Shown here: piece after piece, positions 26,015 to 34,562 of the stretch | How the letters are laid out: the number at the start of each line of letters is the position of its first letter | Numbering within the stretch: position 1 is the first letter of the stretch | From: Chitinophagaceae bacterium | GTDB taxonomy: Bacteria > Bacteroidota > Bacteroidia > Chitinophagales > Chitinophagaceae | DNA: 43,110 nt | Direction: 5' to 3' | Assembly: GCA_027484165.1 (NCBI GenBank) | Contig: JAIXWH010000011.1 | Location: forward strand, 1-43,110 | The notes under the pieces: generated by a model | The model's database searches: none | What the model saw: the letters and a program-made list of their open reading frames with translations, nothing else | What the model was told of the DNA's origin: nothing | Translations under genes and position numbers: made by a program

Positions 26015-26953
26015 TTAATTTTTAGCATATCGTTTATCTGTTAATGTTTTCAAAAAAGCTACTAAATCTTTTTTTTGTTGATTAGTTAATCCTAAAGGTT
26101 TCGACAAAGAGGGGTCTAAGTTTTTTGTGTCAGGAACTACTTTTTGTACATCATTGTAGTAATCAACTACTTCTTCAAGTGTTTTAAAAATACCGTTATG
26201 CATGTAAGGGCTAGTAATTCCAATATTTCTGAGCCCGGGAGTTTTAAATTTACCAAGATCATCTTTATCTCTTGTTATGAGAAATCTTCCACTATCATTA
26301 AAATTGTTGCCATTAAATAAGCCAATGTTTTTAAAATCATCATTTGTAAAATCAATTTGAAAATGGCACTCAAAACATTTGGCTTTATTGCTCAAAAAAA
26401 CTTGTCTTCCTCTTTCTTCAGAAGCAGACAATCTTGTTTTATTATTAGCCCAGTCATCAAATTTACTGTCTGAGGTTTCCAATGTACTTTCAAAGGCGGC
26501 GATTGCTGCAGCAAGATTCATTTGATTTGGATCGGAATTAAAAACCAGTTGAAATTGTTTTTTATAAAATGAAGATTGGTTCAATCTATATATAGCCTCT
26601 TTTATAGGCAATCCCATTTCATCAGGATTTTGAATGGGCATTAATGATTGTTCTTCCAATGAAGAAGATCTGCCATCCCAAAAATAATAGGGCCTATTTT
26701 TCATATTTAGTACTGAAGGAGTGTTTCTCTTGGTTAATTTGCCTCTTACTCCCACACTGAAAGGAAGTGTATCAGCAAATCCTAAATTAGGGTTATGACA
26801 AGAAGAACAACTAACTGAGGAGTCTTTAGAAAGAATTTTTTCATTAAAAAGTAATTTTCCTAATGAAGCTTTACTATATAGGTGTTCTGTGTTTGAAAAC
26901 CCCCAAATCGTAATTGCAATAATTAACAGTATTGTTACAAAAGCAAATTTCAT
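26015..26953 (-). CDS. Di-haem cytochrome c peroxidase (CcpA/MauG family)
   Basis: Periplasmic di-haem enzyme reducing hydrogen peroxide with electrons from small cytochromes. Two CxxCH haem sites are present: CSSCH at 49-53 and CFECH at 193-197. Family segments LGKLLFNEKILS, GVRGKLTKRNTPSVLNM, FWDGR, and KTPGLRNIGITSPYMHNG near the C-terminus (distal Met/His region) are clear. The N-terminus has one hydrophobic segment (residues 3-19), a signal peptide or membrane anchor. Length 312 is on the usual scale. A -7-like box TAACTTCG (26959-26966) sits five bases before the ATG at 26953, suggesting a leaderless message. MauG-like modifying activity is an alternative. Confidence 0.9.
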   Translation of the reverse strand: MKFAFVTILLIIAITIWGFSNTEHLYSKASLGKLLFNEKILSKDSSVSCSSCHNPNLGFADTLPFSVGVRGKLTKRNTPSVLNMKNRPYYFWDGRSSSLEEQSLMPIQNPDEMGLPIKEAIYRLNQSSFYKKQFQLVFNSDPNQMNLAAAIAAFESTLETSDSKFDDWANNKTRLSASEERGRQVFLSNKAKCFECHFQIDFTNDDFKNIGLFNGNNFNDSGRFLITRDKDDLGKFKTPGLRNIGITSPYMHNGIFKTLEEVVDYYNDVQKVVPDTKNLDPSLSKPLGLTNQQKKDLVAFLKTLTDKRYAKN

Positions 26954-27235
26954 TTACACGAAGTTAAACATCAGTATTTATAAATCAATTTATCCTGTTT
27001 TGCACTAAATATCTTGAGCACTTTAATTACAATTCCAATAATTGAATACATTTTCTTTTAAGGTTGCAATTTAAAATTCTAAAAAATTAGCAGCCTATAT
27101 ATCAAATAAAAATTCTATTCCACAAACCTTTGCATAAAATAAAAATAGTATCTGTCAGAATGATCAACAATACTTTACCTAAAATTAAAACGATTTTTAT
27201 TTTTTTTTGAAAAAAACCTATTCTATCTTCGTTTC
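26954..27235. other. AT-rich spacer upstream of the cytochrome c peroxidase and of small-RNA copy 2
   Basis: The recQ-peroxidase gap (26954-27319, 366 bp) holds the small-RNA candidate at its recQ end. The remaining 280 bp are AT-rich and I see no gene. The minus strand next to 26953 carries the TAACTTCG box for the peroxidase. Only trivial open frames occur, such as a 16-codon one at about 27160 on the plus strand. Confidence 0.55.
27224..27231 (+). promoter_or_regulatory. -7-like box TATCTTCG before small-RNA copy 2
   Basis: One mismatch from TAnnTTTG, ending four bases before the conserved GG at 27236, exactly as for copy 1. A TTG at 27207-27209 lies 14 bp upstream, closer than a standard -33 element. 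Confidence 0.45.
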
Positions 27236-27296
27236 GGTTTTTCATAGGATATTGGATTTTAAAGCGGGACTAGATTTTTATCTTGGTCCCTTTTTT
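27236..27296 (+). ncRNA. Candidate small RNA, copy 2 of the duplicated 61-nt element
   Basis: Same architecture as 21086-21146: an identical 28-nt 5' segment, then a hairpin pairing GGGAC (27266-27270) with GTCCC (27286-27290), extended by U.G, A-U and GAT/ATC around a TTTT loop, then six T residues. Here both flanking genes (recQ and the peroxidase) are on the minus strand. The T-run is on the plus strand, so the hairpin cannot be the terminator of either flanking gene. This is the main argument for an independent plus-strand transcript. Confidence 0.65.
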
Positions 27297-27319
27297 ATTT
27301 TTATTACCCTTGTGTATTT

Positions 27320-29224
27320 TTAATTTAGTTTCAAAACTCCATTCTCATTAATAGAAATCATGTTTTCTGATTCAAGATATTTTATTGCTAGATTGATATC
27401 TTCAATTTTAAATTCAGCTAAAAGATGTTGAAGTTCTGTTTTAGTTTTCGGTCCCTTTTTTAAAGCATCTTTTACTTTGGGAAGTAATTTTGGAACTTCA
27501 CTTTTAGATGATTTGTTTTTCTTTGAAAGGCAATTGTCGCATATACCACATTCGACAATTGATAGGTCATTGAAGTAATTACCAATTACTCTACTTCGGC
27601 AATCATTAATGTTTAGGCAATAGTTAATAATTGCATTGATTCTTTTTAAATGCTTTTCCTTTCTTTCTAATAATCCCTTCTCATTAAACTTAAAATCATC
27701 TTTGTACATCCTGTTTTGCAATAATAGGATTTGAGGTTTGTTGTTTTGAGGTTTATATTCAACCATTTCATGTTGATGTAATTGTTCTAATTGTTTTTTT
27801 ACTTGTGTAATGGGTGTTGAAATGAATTTTGCCAAAGCCGTTTCGTAAATAGAAACAGGAAAGTCAAATATGCCGGGGTAACTTCTCAATAAACCTTTTA
27901 TAATACCTTCAAATTGCGGCTCTCTGCTTTCAAATTCAAAAATCTGCTCTTTGGTTGATGTAAAAACAAGAGTAGCTGTTTTGTTGGAGGATTCGGTATA
28001 GCTTAATATTTCTTCCTGAGCTAAGGCTTGCAGTCCATAATTTGCCTGTAAAGTTTTCCATTTGAATCTTTCACAAAATTCAGCAAGATCAAAATTGAAA
28101 GTCTGATTTTCTCCGACTCCTGCAGGTACCTGAAAATAGTTCATGATGTCTTGATACAGTTTTTTTAAAACTTCAATACTTGGATATCTGAGTTGATTGA
28201 TTTCTTTTAATTCAAATTGTTCTTTCTGCTCTATTAGTAATATTGCAGCTGCAGTTTTTCCATCACGTCCGGCTCGCCCAGCTTCCTGATAATAATTCTC
28301 TAAACTTTCTGGTAAATTAAAATGAACCACCATTCTTACATCAGGTTTATCGATGCCCATTCCAAAAGCATTTGTACAAACCATGATTCTCTTTCTGTTT
28401 TTTATCCAATTCTCTTGTTTTGAATTTCTTTCATCATTGGTAAGTCCCGCATGATAAAAATCAGCATCGAGTTGATGTTGATTTAGTAAGATGGAAATTT
28501 CCTGTGTTTGTTTTCTGCTCTTACAATAAACAATGGAGGACCCTATTGCTTTTTTTAAAATATTTAATAGTTCGTTGTATTTTGATGGCGGTTGAATTAC
28601 ATTATACGAAAGATTAGGCCTTTCAAATGATTGCTGAAATATTTTAGCATTTTTTCTAAAGGATAATTTTTCGCAAATATCTTTTTGCACCTCAAGGGTT
28701 GCAGATGCAGTTAATGCTATTATTGGAACATCAGGTAGTTGATTTCTTAGGTTAGAGATATTAAGATATGAAGGCCTAAAATCATAACCCCACTGTGAAA
28801 TACAATGTGCTTCATCAATTGCAATCAGTGTAGGTTTTATCGCAGGCAAAAATTCTTCAAACAAATCTGTTTGCAATCGCTCTGGGGATACATAAAGAAA
28901 TTTGTAGTTGCCAAATGCTGCGTTTTGAAGTGTTTTTTTTACGTCAAAAAAAGACATTCCTGAATGGATGAGCAATGCATAGATTCCTTTATTGTTCAAG
29001 TTTTCAACCTGGTCTTTCATGAGTGCAATCAACGGACTCACTACTATGCATATGCCATCATTCATCAAAGCGGGAACCTGAAAACAAATTGATTTCCCGC
29101 CTCCAGTTGGTAGTAATGCAAGAACATCTTTCTTGTTCAATACCGCATCAATAATATTTTGCTGCAAAGGTCTGAAGCTGTCAAAGCCCCAATACTTTTT
29201 TAATATTTCTAAACTTTTGTTCAA
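27320..29224 (-). CDS. recQ: RecQ-family ATP-dependent DNA helicase
   Basis: 3'-5' DNA helicase of recombination and repair. Motifs in order: Walker A LLPTGGGKS (37-45), motif II DEAH (137-140, in IDEAHCISQWG), motif III LTASAT, SIVYCKSRKQT, motif V CTNAFGMGIDKPDVR, and motif VI QEAGRAGRDG. The RQC zinc-binding cysteines follow (CLNINDCRSRVIGNYF, CGICDNC). After a Lys/Ser linker, the last 60 residues look like a small winged helix rather than a clear HRDC domain, as in the shorter Bacteroidota RecQ forms. Length 634. It follows copA by 16 bp and is probably co-transcribed with it. Confidence 0.94.
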   Translation of the reverse strand: MNKSLEILKKYWGFDSFRPLQQNIIDAVLNKKDVLALLPTGGGKSICFQVPALMNDGICIVVSPLIALMKDQVENLNNKGIYALLIHSGMSFFDVKKTLQNAAFGNYKFLYVSPERLQTDLFEEFLPAIKPTLIAIDEAHCISQWGYDFRPSYLNISNLRNQLPDVPIIALTASATLEVQKDICEKLSFRKNAKIFQQSFERPNLSYNVIQPPSKYNELLNILKKAIGSSIVYCKSRKQTQEISILLNQHQLDADFYHAGLTNDERNSKQENWIKNRKRIMVCTNAFGMGIDKPDVRMVVHFNLPESLENYYQEAGRAGRDGKTAAAILLIEQKEQFELKEINQLRYPSIEVLKKLYQDIMNYFQVPAGVGENQTFNFDLAEFCERFKWKTLQANYGLQALAQEEILSYTESSNKTATLVFTSTKEQIFEFESREPQFEGIIKGLLRSYPGIFDFPVSIYETALAKFISTPITQVKKQLEQLHQHEMVEYKPQNNKPQILLLQNRMYKDDFKFNEKGLLERKEKHLKRINAIINYCLNINDCRSRVIGNYFNDLSIVECGICDNCLSKKNKSSKSEVPKLLPKVKDALKKGPKTKTELQHLLAEFKIEDINLAIKYLESENMISINENGVLKLN

Positions 29225-29240
29225 ATTAAATCCTTTGTGA

Positions 29241-31355
29241 CTAGATGACTTTTTTTATAAATAGATGAAGTGAAATCAATGCCAGAACAACATCGCTGAA
29301 ACCCATTGCTAAAGCTGAAAAAGTGGGTGTTAACATACCAATGGCTGCTATGGGAATGGCAACAATATTATATGAAAATGCCCAGAATAAATTTCTTTTA
29401 ATGGTTAGAAAGGTATGGCGACCTAATCCCAATCCTAAAGGTAAATATAACAATCCCTGATTCATCAATACAACATCACTTTGCTGGAGTGCCAATTGAG
29501 AAGCGTCACTCAATGAAATTCCAATCGTTGCTTTCGCTAAAGCGGGAGCATCATTAATTCCGTCACCTACCATTGCAGTTGGAGTTATTTTGTTAAGCTC
29601 TTCAATTTTATGCATTTTACTATTTGGAGATTGCTCAGCGTAATATTCATCAAGTTCTAATTCGAGAGCAACGGTTTCAGCCTTTGCTTTTAAATCGCCT
29701 GTTAACATTATCGTTTTTATTTGATTGGTTTTGCACCACTTTATAACTTCCTTTGCTTCTTTTCTAATTTCATCTTTTACATCAATCCAGCCAACACATT
29801 CCTTGTTTTTAATTAAATAAATATTGTGAGATGAAACTTCAATCTTATTTTCAAGAATATTGACAGATCCAATTATAAATTGATTCCCATCAACATCAGT
29901 CGCTTTTATTCCCAAACCTTTTATTTCTTCAACTTTATTCCATCTAATTGGATTTACAGCAGTCCATTCCTTAACTATTGATTTGGCGATGGGGTGGTTT
30001 GAATATTTTTCTAAAGAAACAACAATGGATTTAAATAAATTCTCATCAATTGTTGTGTGGTAATTACTGATGTTAAATTTACCTGTGGTTAATGTTCCTG
30101 TTTTATCAAAAACAATTTGTCTGATTTTTTTAAAAGATTCAAGTGTGGTTGCATTACGAAATAAAATCCCCTTTCGGGCAGCTCTTCCTAATCCAACAGA
30201 AATAGCAGCAGGTGTTGCAAGACCCATTGCACAGGGGCAAGAGATGACCAATACGGCAATGCCTCTCATGATGGATTGATCAATAGCAATATGAAAAATA
30301 AAATGATTTATTAAAAAAGTGATTGCAGATATTCCAATAATAACCGGAACAAAAACCACACTGATTTTATCAGCCAGTTGTTGCATAGGAGGTTTTTCAG
30401 CTTGTGCTGTTTGAACCATCTGTAAGATGCCTGACAAAACAGTTTCACTGCCTGTTGCAGTTACCTGAGCTTTCACTGTGCCACTTTCAATGACGCTCCC
30501 CCCAATTAGAATATCTTTTTTTATTTTCAAGAGCGGAAGACTTTCGCCTGTGATGATTGCTTCACTCACATTACATTCACCCCATAGAATTTTGCAATCC
30601 ATAGGAACTTGCTCGCCTGACTTAATAAGTATTAAATCGCCAACTTTTAATTGTGTGTTTTCAATGGGTAAAATAACTTCCTGATGTTGATCGTCAAAAG
30701 CAATCATATTTGCTGTTACCCTATGAGATTTTGTTAAAGAGTATAATGCAGCTTGGGTAGACTCCATGGTTTTCTCCTCAAGATAATTTCCGAAAAATAC
30801 AAGTGTTATGATTGATGCTGTTGTTTCAAAAAATAAATAATTGTGATTGTTGTAAACAAACATTCCCAATAAGCTATAAATGAAAGATACAACAGCTCCC
30901 AAACTGATCAATACATTCATGTTCGGTACACCACTAGTGATACTCTTTAATGCACTTTTTCCGAAAAAACGAATACCCGTAATAAAAACGGGAATGCATA
31001 AAAAAAGTTGAGTCCATTCATTGGTCAGCCAATGTATTTGAATCCATTGATGAAACATGTGGATCATCAATAAAGCCGTGAAAGGCAATGTAAAAAAGAA
31101 ACGTGATTTATTGTTTGATAAAAATTTATGCTTAATGGCGCCAGCAGGTTTATCTGAAACGACATGGTATCCCAATTTTTCAATTCCTGATTCAATTTTA
31201 TCTAAAGTAACCTCTTCGAAGTTTACAAAACTGACTTCTCCATTAATTGGGTTTACAGCAATTTCCTGCATTCCCACTTTCTCCAAATATTTATTAATGG
31301 TTAAGGCGCAATTGCTACAAGTCATTCCCTCCACCTTAAGGTTTGTTTTTTTCAT
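29241..31355 (-). CDS. copA: Copper-translocating P1B-type ATPase
   Basis: Inner-membrane Cu(I) export pump. One N-terminal heavy-metal domain with GMTCSNC (10-16); eight hydrophobic segments; actuator ITGES (268-272); transport-site CPC at 373-375 in SCPCAMGLATP; phosphorylation site DKTGTLT at Asp417; HP motif in SNHPIAKS; hinge MVGDGINDAPAL. Transmembrane helix 7 has N-x6-YN-x4-P (NLFWAFSYNIVAIP), the Cu(I) signature. Helix 8 reads MGFSD where M-x2-SS is usual, so one Ser is Asp. Length 704. A perfect -7 box (TATTTTTG, 31360-31367) lies only four bases before the ATG at 31355. recQ follows in the same unit. No copper chaperone or regulator is adjacent. Confidence 0.93.
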   Translation of the reverse strand: MKKTNLKVEGMTCSNCALTINKYLEKVGMQEIAVNPINGEVSFVNFEEVTLDKIESGIEKLGYHVVSDKPAGAIKHKFLSNNKSRFFFTLPFTALLMIHMFHQWIQIHWLTNEWTQLFLCIPVFITGIRFFGKSALKSITSGVPNMNVLISLGAVVSFIYSLLGMFVYNNHNYLFFETTASIITLVFFGNYLEEKTMESTQAALYSLTKSHRVTANMIAFDDQHQEVILPIENTQLKVGDLILIKSGEQVPMDCKILWGECNVSEAIITGESLPLLKIKKDILIGGSVIESGTVKAQVTATGSETVLSGILQMVQTAQAEKPPMQQLADKISVVFVPVIIGISAITFLINHFIFHIAIDQSIMRGIAVLVISCPCAMGLATPAAISVGLGRAARKGILFRNATTLESFKKIRQIVFDKTGTLTTGKFNISNYHTTIDENLFKSIVVSLEKYSNHPIAKSIVKEWTAVNPIRWNKVEEIKGLGIKATDVDGNQFIIGSVNILENKIEVSSHNIYLIKNKECVGWIDVKDEIRKEAKEVIKWCKTNQIKTIMLTGDLKAKAETVALELELDEYYAEQSPNSKMHKIEELNKITPTAMVGDGINDAPALAKATIGISLSDASQLALQQSDVVLMNQGLLYLPLGLGLGRHTFLTIKRNLFWAFSYNIVAIPIAAIGMLTPTFSALAMGFSDVVLALISLHLFIKKVI

Positions 31356-31359
31356 CTTG

Positions 31360-31367
31360 CAAAAATA
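31360..31367 (-). promoter_or_regulatory. -7 box TATTTTTG four bases before the copA start codon
   Basis: Exact TAnnTTTG on the minus strand with only CAAG between it and the ATG at 31355, predicting a leaderless copA-recQ message. The divergent tsaE gene begins 62 bp from the copA start. Confidence 0.5.
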
Positions 31368-31417
31368 TCTTAATAAAATAGCATCATCATTACTAAATAT
31401 GAAATTATCTTTATGAT

Positions 31418-31831
31418 ATGGATATTGTTTTTAAAATCGAGGAACTATCAAAAGTAACCCATGCCTTCTTAACTGAAATAGGTACAACCAAGTGTATTGC
31501 ATTTCATGGTGAAATCGGGGTTGGAAAGACTACTTTCATAAGTTCAGTTTGTAAACAATTGGGCGTTATCAGTAATGTGAGCAGTCCTACCTTTTCAATC
31601 ATTAATGAATATTCTACAATAGACAAGAATACTGTATATCATATTGATTTGTACCGATTAAAAAATGAATCAGAAGCAATTGCTACGGGAGTAGAGGATT
31701 GTATGCACTCTGGATCTTTTTGTTTTGTGGAGTGGCCGGAAAGGACGCCAGGAATTTTTCCCAAAGAAACAGTACATTGTTTTTTAAGCATAGTTGGACC
31801 TGACGAAAGAAAGCTGAAAATTATGTTGTAA
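31418..31831 (+). CDS. tsaE: tRNA threonylcarbamoyladenosine biosynthesis ATPase TsaE
   Basis: ATPase partner of the TsaB-TsaD complex that makes t6A at position 37 of ANN-decoding tRNAs. The P-loop GEIGVGKTTF, the switch-like SNVSSPTFSIINEY, VYHIDLYRLKNESE and FCFVEWPER motifs are all present in 137 residues, the usual size. ATG at 31418. It is divergent from copA and is followed after 44 bp by ald on the same strand; tsaE-ald adjacency is frequent in Bacteroidota in my recollection. Confidence 0.95.
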   Translation: MDIVFKIEELSKVTHAFLTEIGTTKCIAFHGEIGVGKTTFISSVCKQLGVISNVSSPTFSIINEYSTIDKNTVYHIDLYRLKNESEAIATGVEDCMHSGSFCFVEWPERTPGIFPKETVHCFLSIVGPDERKLKIML

Positions 31832-31875
31832 ATTGTATATTGACATTTTAAATAAAAGTCAAATTATTTCTAATT

Positions 31876-33090
31876 ATGGCAACAAATAAACCATTTATAT
31901 CATCTTCATTCTCTTACGAAACCTTGGAAGAAAAGTTGGATATCAAACCCAAGGGAGAATCACTTTATATAGGCATTCCAAAAGAAACCTCTTTCAATGA
32001 AAACAGAATTGCGCTGACACCCGAAGCGGTTGGGGTTTTGATTGCAAATGGACACGAAGTGGTGGTGGAATCCAATGCAGGAAAAGGATCTAATTACACC
32101 GATAATGATTATAGTGAAGTGGGCGCAAGAATTGTTTATGACAAAAAAGAGATTTTTAATTGTAATGTAATTGTAAAGAGTGCTCCTGTAAGTGAAGAGG
32201 ATTGTGAATTATTAAAGCCCAATACCAATATCATTTCTCCTATTCACATGGCCGTTATGAAAAAGAATATTTTGGAGAAGATGATGGAGAAAAAAGTTAC
32301 AGCAATAAGTTTTGAAAATCTTAAAGACGATAGTGGTCATAATCCTATCGTAAGAAGCATGAGTGAGATTGCAGGAAGTGCCGTGATGTTGATTGCCGGA
32401 CAGTATTTGAGTAATGCCAACAATGGTAAAGGGGTGTTAGTGGGAGGAATAAGTGGCATTCCACCTACAAAAGTAATCATCATCGGCGCTGGCATAGTGG
32501 GAGAGTACGCTGCTAGAACTGCTTTGGCTATGGGAGCAAGCGTGAAAATTTTTGATAACAGTATATATCGTTTAAAAAGACTTCAAAATAATATTGGTGT
32601 AAGATTATGGACATCAGTGATTGAACCAAGAATTTTGAGCAAGCAATTAAAAACATGCGATGTGACCATTGGGGCTTTGAGTGGTGCAGCTGGGCGTACA
32701 CCTGTAGTGGTAACAGAAGAAATGGTGAGTAATATGAGAGCAGGTTCTGTTATTGTGGATGTGAGTATCGATCATGGTGGATGTTTTGAAACGAGTATGG
32801 TTACCTCACATGAAAAACCTGTATTCAAAAAGTATGATGTGATTCATTATTGCGTTCCAAATATTCCGAGTGGTTTTGCCAGAACAGCTTCACAAGCGAT
32901 AAGTAATGTGTTGATGCCACTATTATTGGAAACAGGTGAAGATGGAGGAATGGAGAATATGGTTTGGCATAAAATCAATGTAAGAAGCGGAATTTATTTG
33001 TTCAAGGGAAGCCTTACCAATTTTTACCTGAGTGAAAGATTTGACTTGAAGTACACGGATTTGAATTTGCTGATAGCTAGCAGAAGGTAG
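31876..33090 (+). CDS. ald: Alanine dehydrogenase
   Basis: NAD-dependent oxidative deamination of L-alanine to pyruvate and ammonium. The AlaDH/PNT N-domain starts after a 30-residue extension with YIGIPKETSFNENRIALTPEAV; the NAD-binding domain carries KVIIIGAGIVGEYAARTALAMGA and the downstream HGG loop VSIDHGGCFETS; the C-terminal CVPNIPSGFARTAS segment is typical. Length 404 is longer than Bacillus Ald (about 370) because of the N-terminal extension seen in Bacteroidota. It ends one base before the stop codon of the convergent ABC ATPase gene. Confidence 0.92.
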   Translation: MATNKPFISSSFSYETLEEKLDIKPKGESLYIGIPKETSFNENRIALTPEAVGVLIANGHEVVVESNAGKGSNYTDNDYSEVGARIVYDKKEIFNCNVIVKSAPVSEEDCELLKPNTNIISPIHMAVMKKNILEKMMEKKVTAISFENLKDDSGHNPIVRSMSEIAGSAVMLIAGQYLSNANNGKGVLVGGISGIPPTKVIIIGAGIVGEYAARTALAMGASVKIFDNSIYRLKRLQNNIGVRLWTSVIEPRILSKQLKTCDVTIGALSGAAGRTPVVVTEEMVSNMRAGSVIVDVSIDHGGCFETSMVTSHEKPVFKKYDVIHYCVPNIPSGFARTASQAISNVLMPLLLETGEDGGMENMVWHKINVRSGIYLFKGSLTNFYLSERFDLKYTDLNLLIASRR

Positions 33091-33091
33091 T

Positions 33092-33703
33092 TTATTTATA
33101 ATCTTCAATGGAGATTCTTTCTTTGCAAAATTCATATTCATTGAGGTCGTTACTTGAAACGATAACCAATCTGTTTTGACTGTATTTTTCAATTAAGGAT
33201 TGATATAATTTAATTCCTGTTGTGTCAAGATTAGTGCAAGGTTCATCTAGAAGCAGAACTTCAGTTTTGCTGAAAAAAGCCTGAGCTAATTTTAATCTTT
33301 GCTTCATTCCACTGCTGTAATACCTGATTTGCTTATGTGTAGCATTTGTTAAGCCTACTTCTTCCAAAATGCTTTTTATTTCGGTTGATAAGGGTTTGAA
33401 ATGTTGATGAAAATTAAGGAACTCCAATGCGGTCATTTCTTCAATCAATTCAAGATAGGGTGTAGCAATGGAAATATGAAGATATGCTTTTTGAAAATCG
33501 ATTTTTTGCTGAAGTAAATTGTAATCAATGCTTCCCTCGCTGTGGGTAATTGCACCGGCTATTACTTGAAGTAATGTTGATTTTCCAGAACCATTTGAAC
33601 CTGTAATTGCGTATGAATTTTGGGAAGAAAAATTGTAATTGAAATGTCTGAAAATCCAATCAAGATTAAAGCGTTTACCCGTATTAGTTAAATTGATTTC
33701 CAT
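33092..33703 (-). CDS. ABC transporter ATP-binding protein at the end of the lipid A operon
   Basis: A short (about 203 residues) ABC ATPase: Walker A TGSNGSGKSTLLQ, signature YYSSGMKQRLKLAQAF, Walker B VLLLDEPCTNLD, then VSSNDLNE where the switch His is replaced by Asn. The start is probably the ATG at 33703 (MEINLTNTGKRFN), which begins exactly at the ABC fold; the upstream in-frame ATG at 33736 would add 11 lysine-rich residues. It follows lpxA by 51 bp and is the last gene of the lpx unit. No permease lies beside it, so the transported substrate is unknown. The missing switch His would be expected to weaken ATP hydrolysis. Confidence 0.82.
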   Translation of the reverse strand: MEINLTNTGKRFNLDWIFRHFNYNFSSQNSYAITGSNGSGKSTLLQVIAGAITHSEGSIDYNLLQQKIDFQKAYLHISIATPYLELIEEMTALEFLNFHQHFKPLSTEIKSILEEVGLTNATHKQIRYYSSGMKQRLKLAQAFFSKTEVLLLDEPCTNLDTTGIKLYQSLIEKYSQNRLVIVSSNDLNEYEFCKERISIEDYK

Positions 33704-33754
33704 TTTTTTGATGGACTTTTCTTTGATTGAATACACTTTCGAAAGTATGAAATA

Positions 33755-34552
33755 TTATTCTTCGTCGCTGTTTCCTTTACTAAAACGCTTGATGATTCCT
33801 CTTCCGCTTTCCCTGATGAAGGTTACGATCTCATCTCTTTCATCAGTAGCAGCTAACTCTTCTTCAATAAAGTTTAGGGCTTGAGTAGTGTTTAGATTTT
33901 TATTATAAATAATTCTGTAGATATCCAATATGTGATTGATTCTCTCTAAAGTAAAGCCCCTTCTTTTCAATCCAACAGAATTTACACCAGCGTAGCTTAA
34001 TGGAGTACGTCCTGCTTTGATGTAAGGAGGAACATCTTTACTTACAAGAGATCCACCCGCTACGAATGCGTGCTGACCGATTTGAACGAATTGATGCACA
34101 GCTGTCATGCCAGCTAAAATGGTATGGTCTCCAATAGAAACGTGTCCTGCAATCTGGCAGTTGTTGCTCATGATGCAATTATTTCCAATGATACAATCAT
34201 GAGCAATATGACTATAGGCCATGATTAAACAATTGTCTCCAACTTTAGTGGTCCATTTATCCTTGCTTCCTCTGTTTATAGTAACAAACTCTCTGATTGT
34301 AGTGTTATTACCAATAATGACAGTTGTATTTTCTCCTTCATACTTCAAATCCTGAGGAATTCCAGCGATTACTGCGCCTGGAAAAATTCTGCAATTGCTA
34401 CCAATTCTTGCACCTTCCATAATGGTAACATTACTGCCGATCCAAGTGCCACTTCCAATCTCTACATTTTGGTGAATCACACTGAACGGATCAATTTTTA
34501 CATTTGTAGCCAATTTAGCATTCGGATGTATATAGGTGTGTGGATGAATCAT
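33755..34552 (-). CDS. lpxA: Acyl-ACP:UDP-N-acetylglucosamine O-acyltransferase
   Basis: First enzyme of lipid A synthesis, transferring a 3-hydroxyacyl chain to UDP-GlcNAc. Left-handed beta-helix hexapeptide repeats run from residue 3 to about 185 (VKIDPFSVI, VEIGSGTWIG, ARIGSNCRIFPGAVI...). The catalytic His is His118 in SHIAHDC, equivalent to E. coli His125. A helical C-terminal tail follows (LERINHILDIYRIIYN). Length 265 is standard. ATG at 34552, 10 bp after lpxC/fabZ. Confidence 0.95.
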   Translation of the reverse strand: MIHPHTYIHPNAKLATNVKIDPFSVIHQNVEIGSGTWIGSNVTIMEGARIGSNCRIFPGAVIAGIPQDLKYEGENTTVIIGNNTTIREFVTINRGSKDKWTTKVGDNCLIMAYSHIAHDCIIGNNCIMSNNCQIAGHVSIGDHTILAGMTAVHQFVQIGQHAFVAGGSLVSKDVPPYIKAGRTPLSYAGVNSVGLKRRGFTLERINHILDIYRIIYNKNLNTTQALNFIEEELAATDERDEIVTFIRESGRGIIKRFSKGNSDEE

Positions 34553-34562
34553 TTTGTGTTTT

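Noticed and set aside
21086-27296. The two 61-bp direct repeats as ends of a mobile element spanning 21-27 kb
   Set aside because: The enclosed genes are ordinary chromosomal ones (flippase, arfB, GGGP-synthase family, ruvB, regulator, peroxidase), with no transposase or integrase; the repeats themselves have promoter-hairpin architecture.
31840-31862. Hairpin TTGAC...GTCAA between tsaE and ald
   Set aside because: Stem is almost entirely A/T, lacks a T-run in a useful direction, and ald follows closely on the same strand; probably chance in AT-rich DNA.
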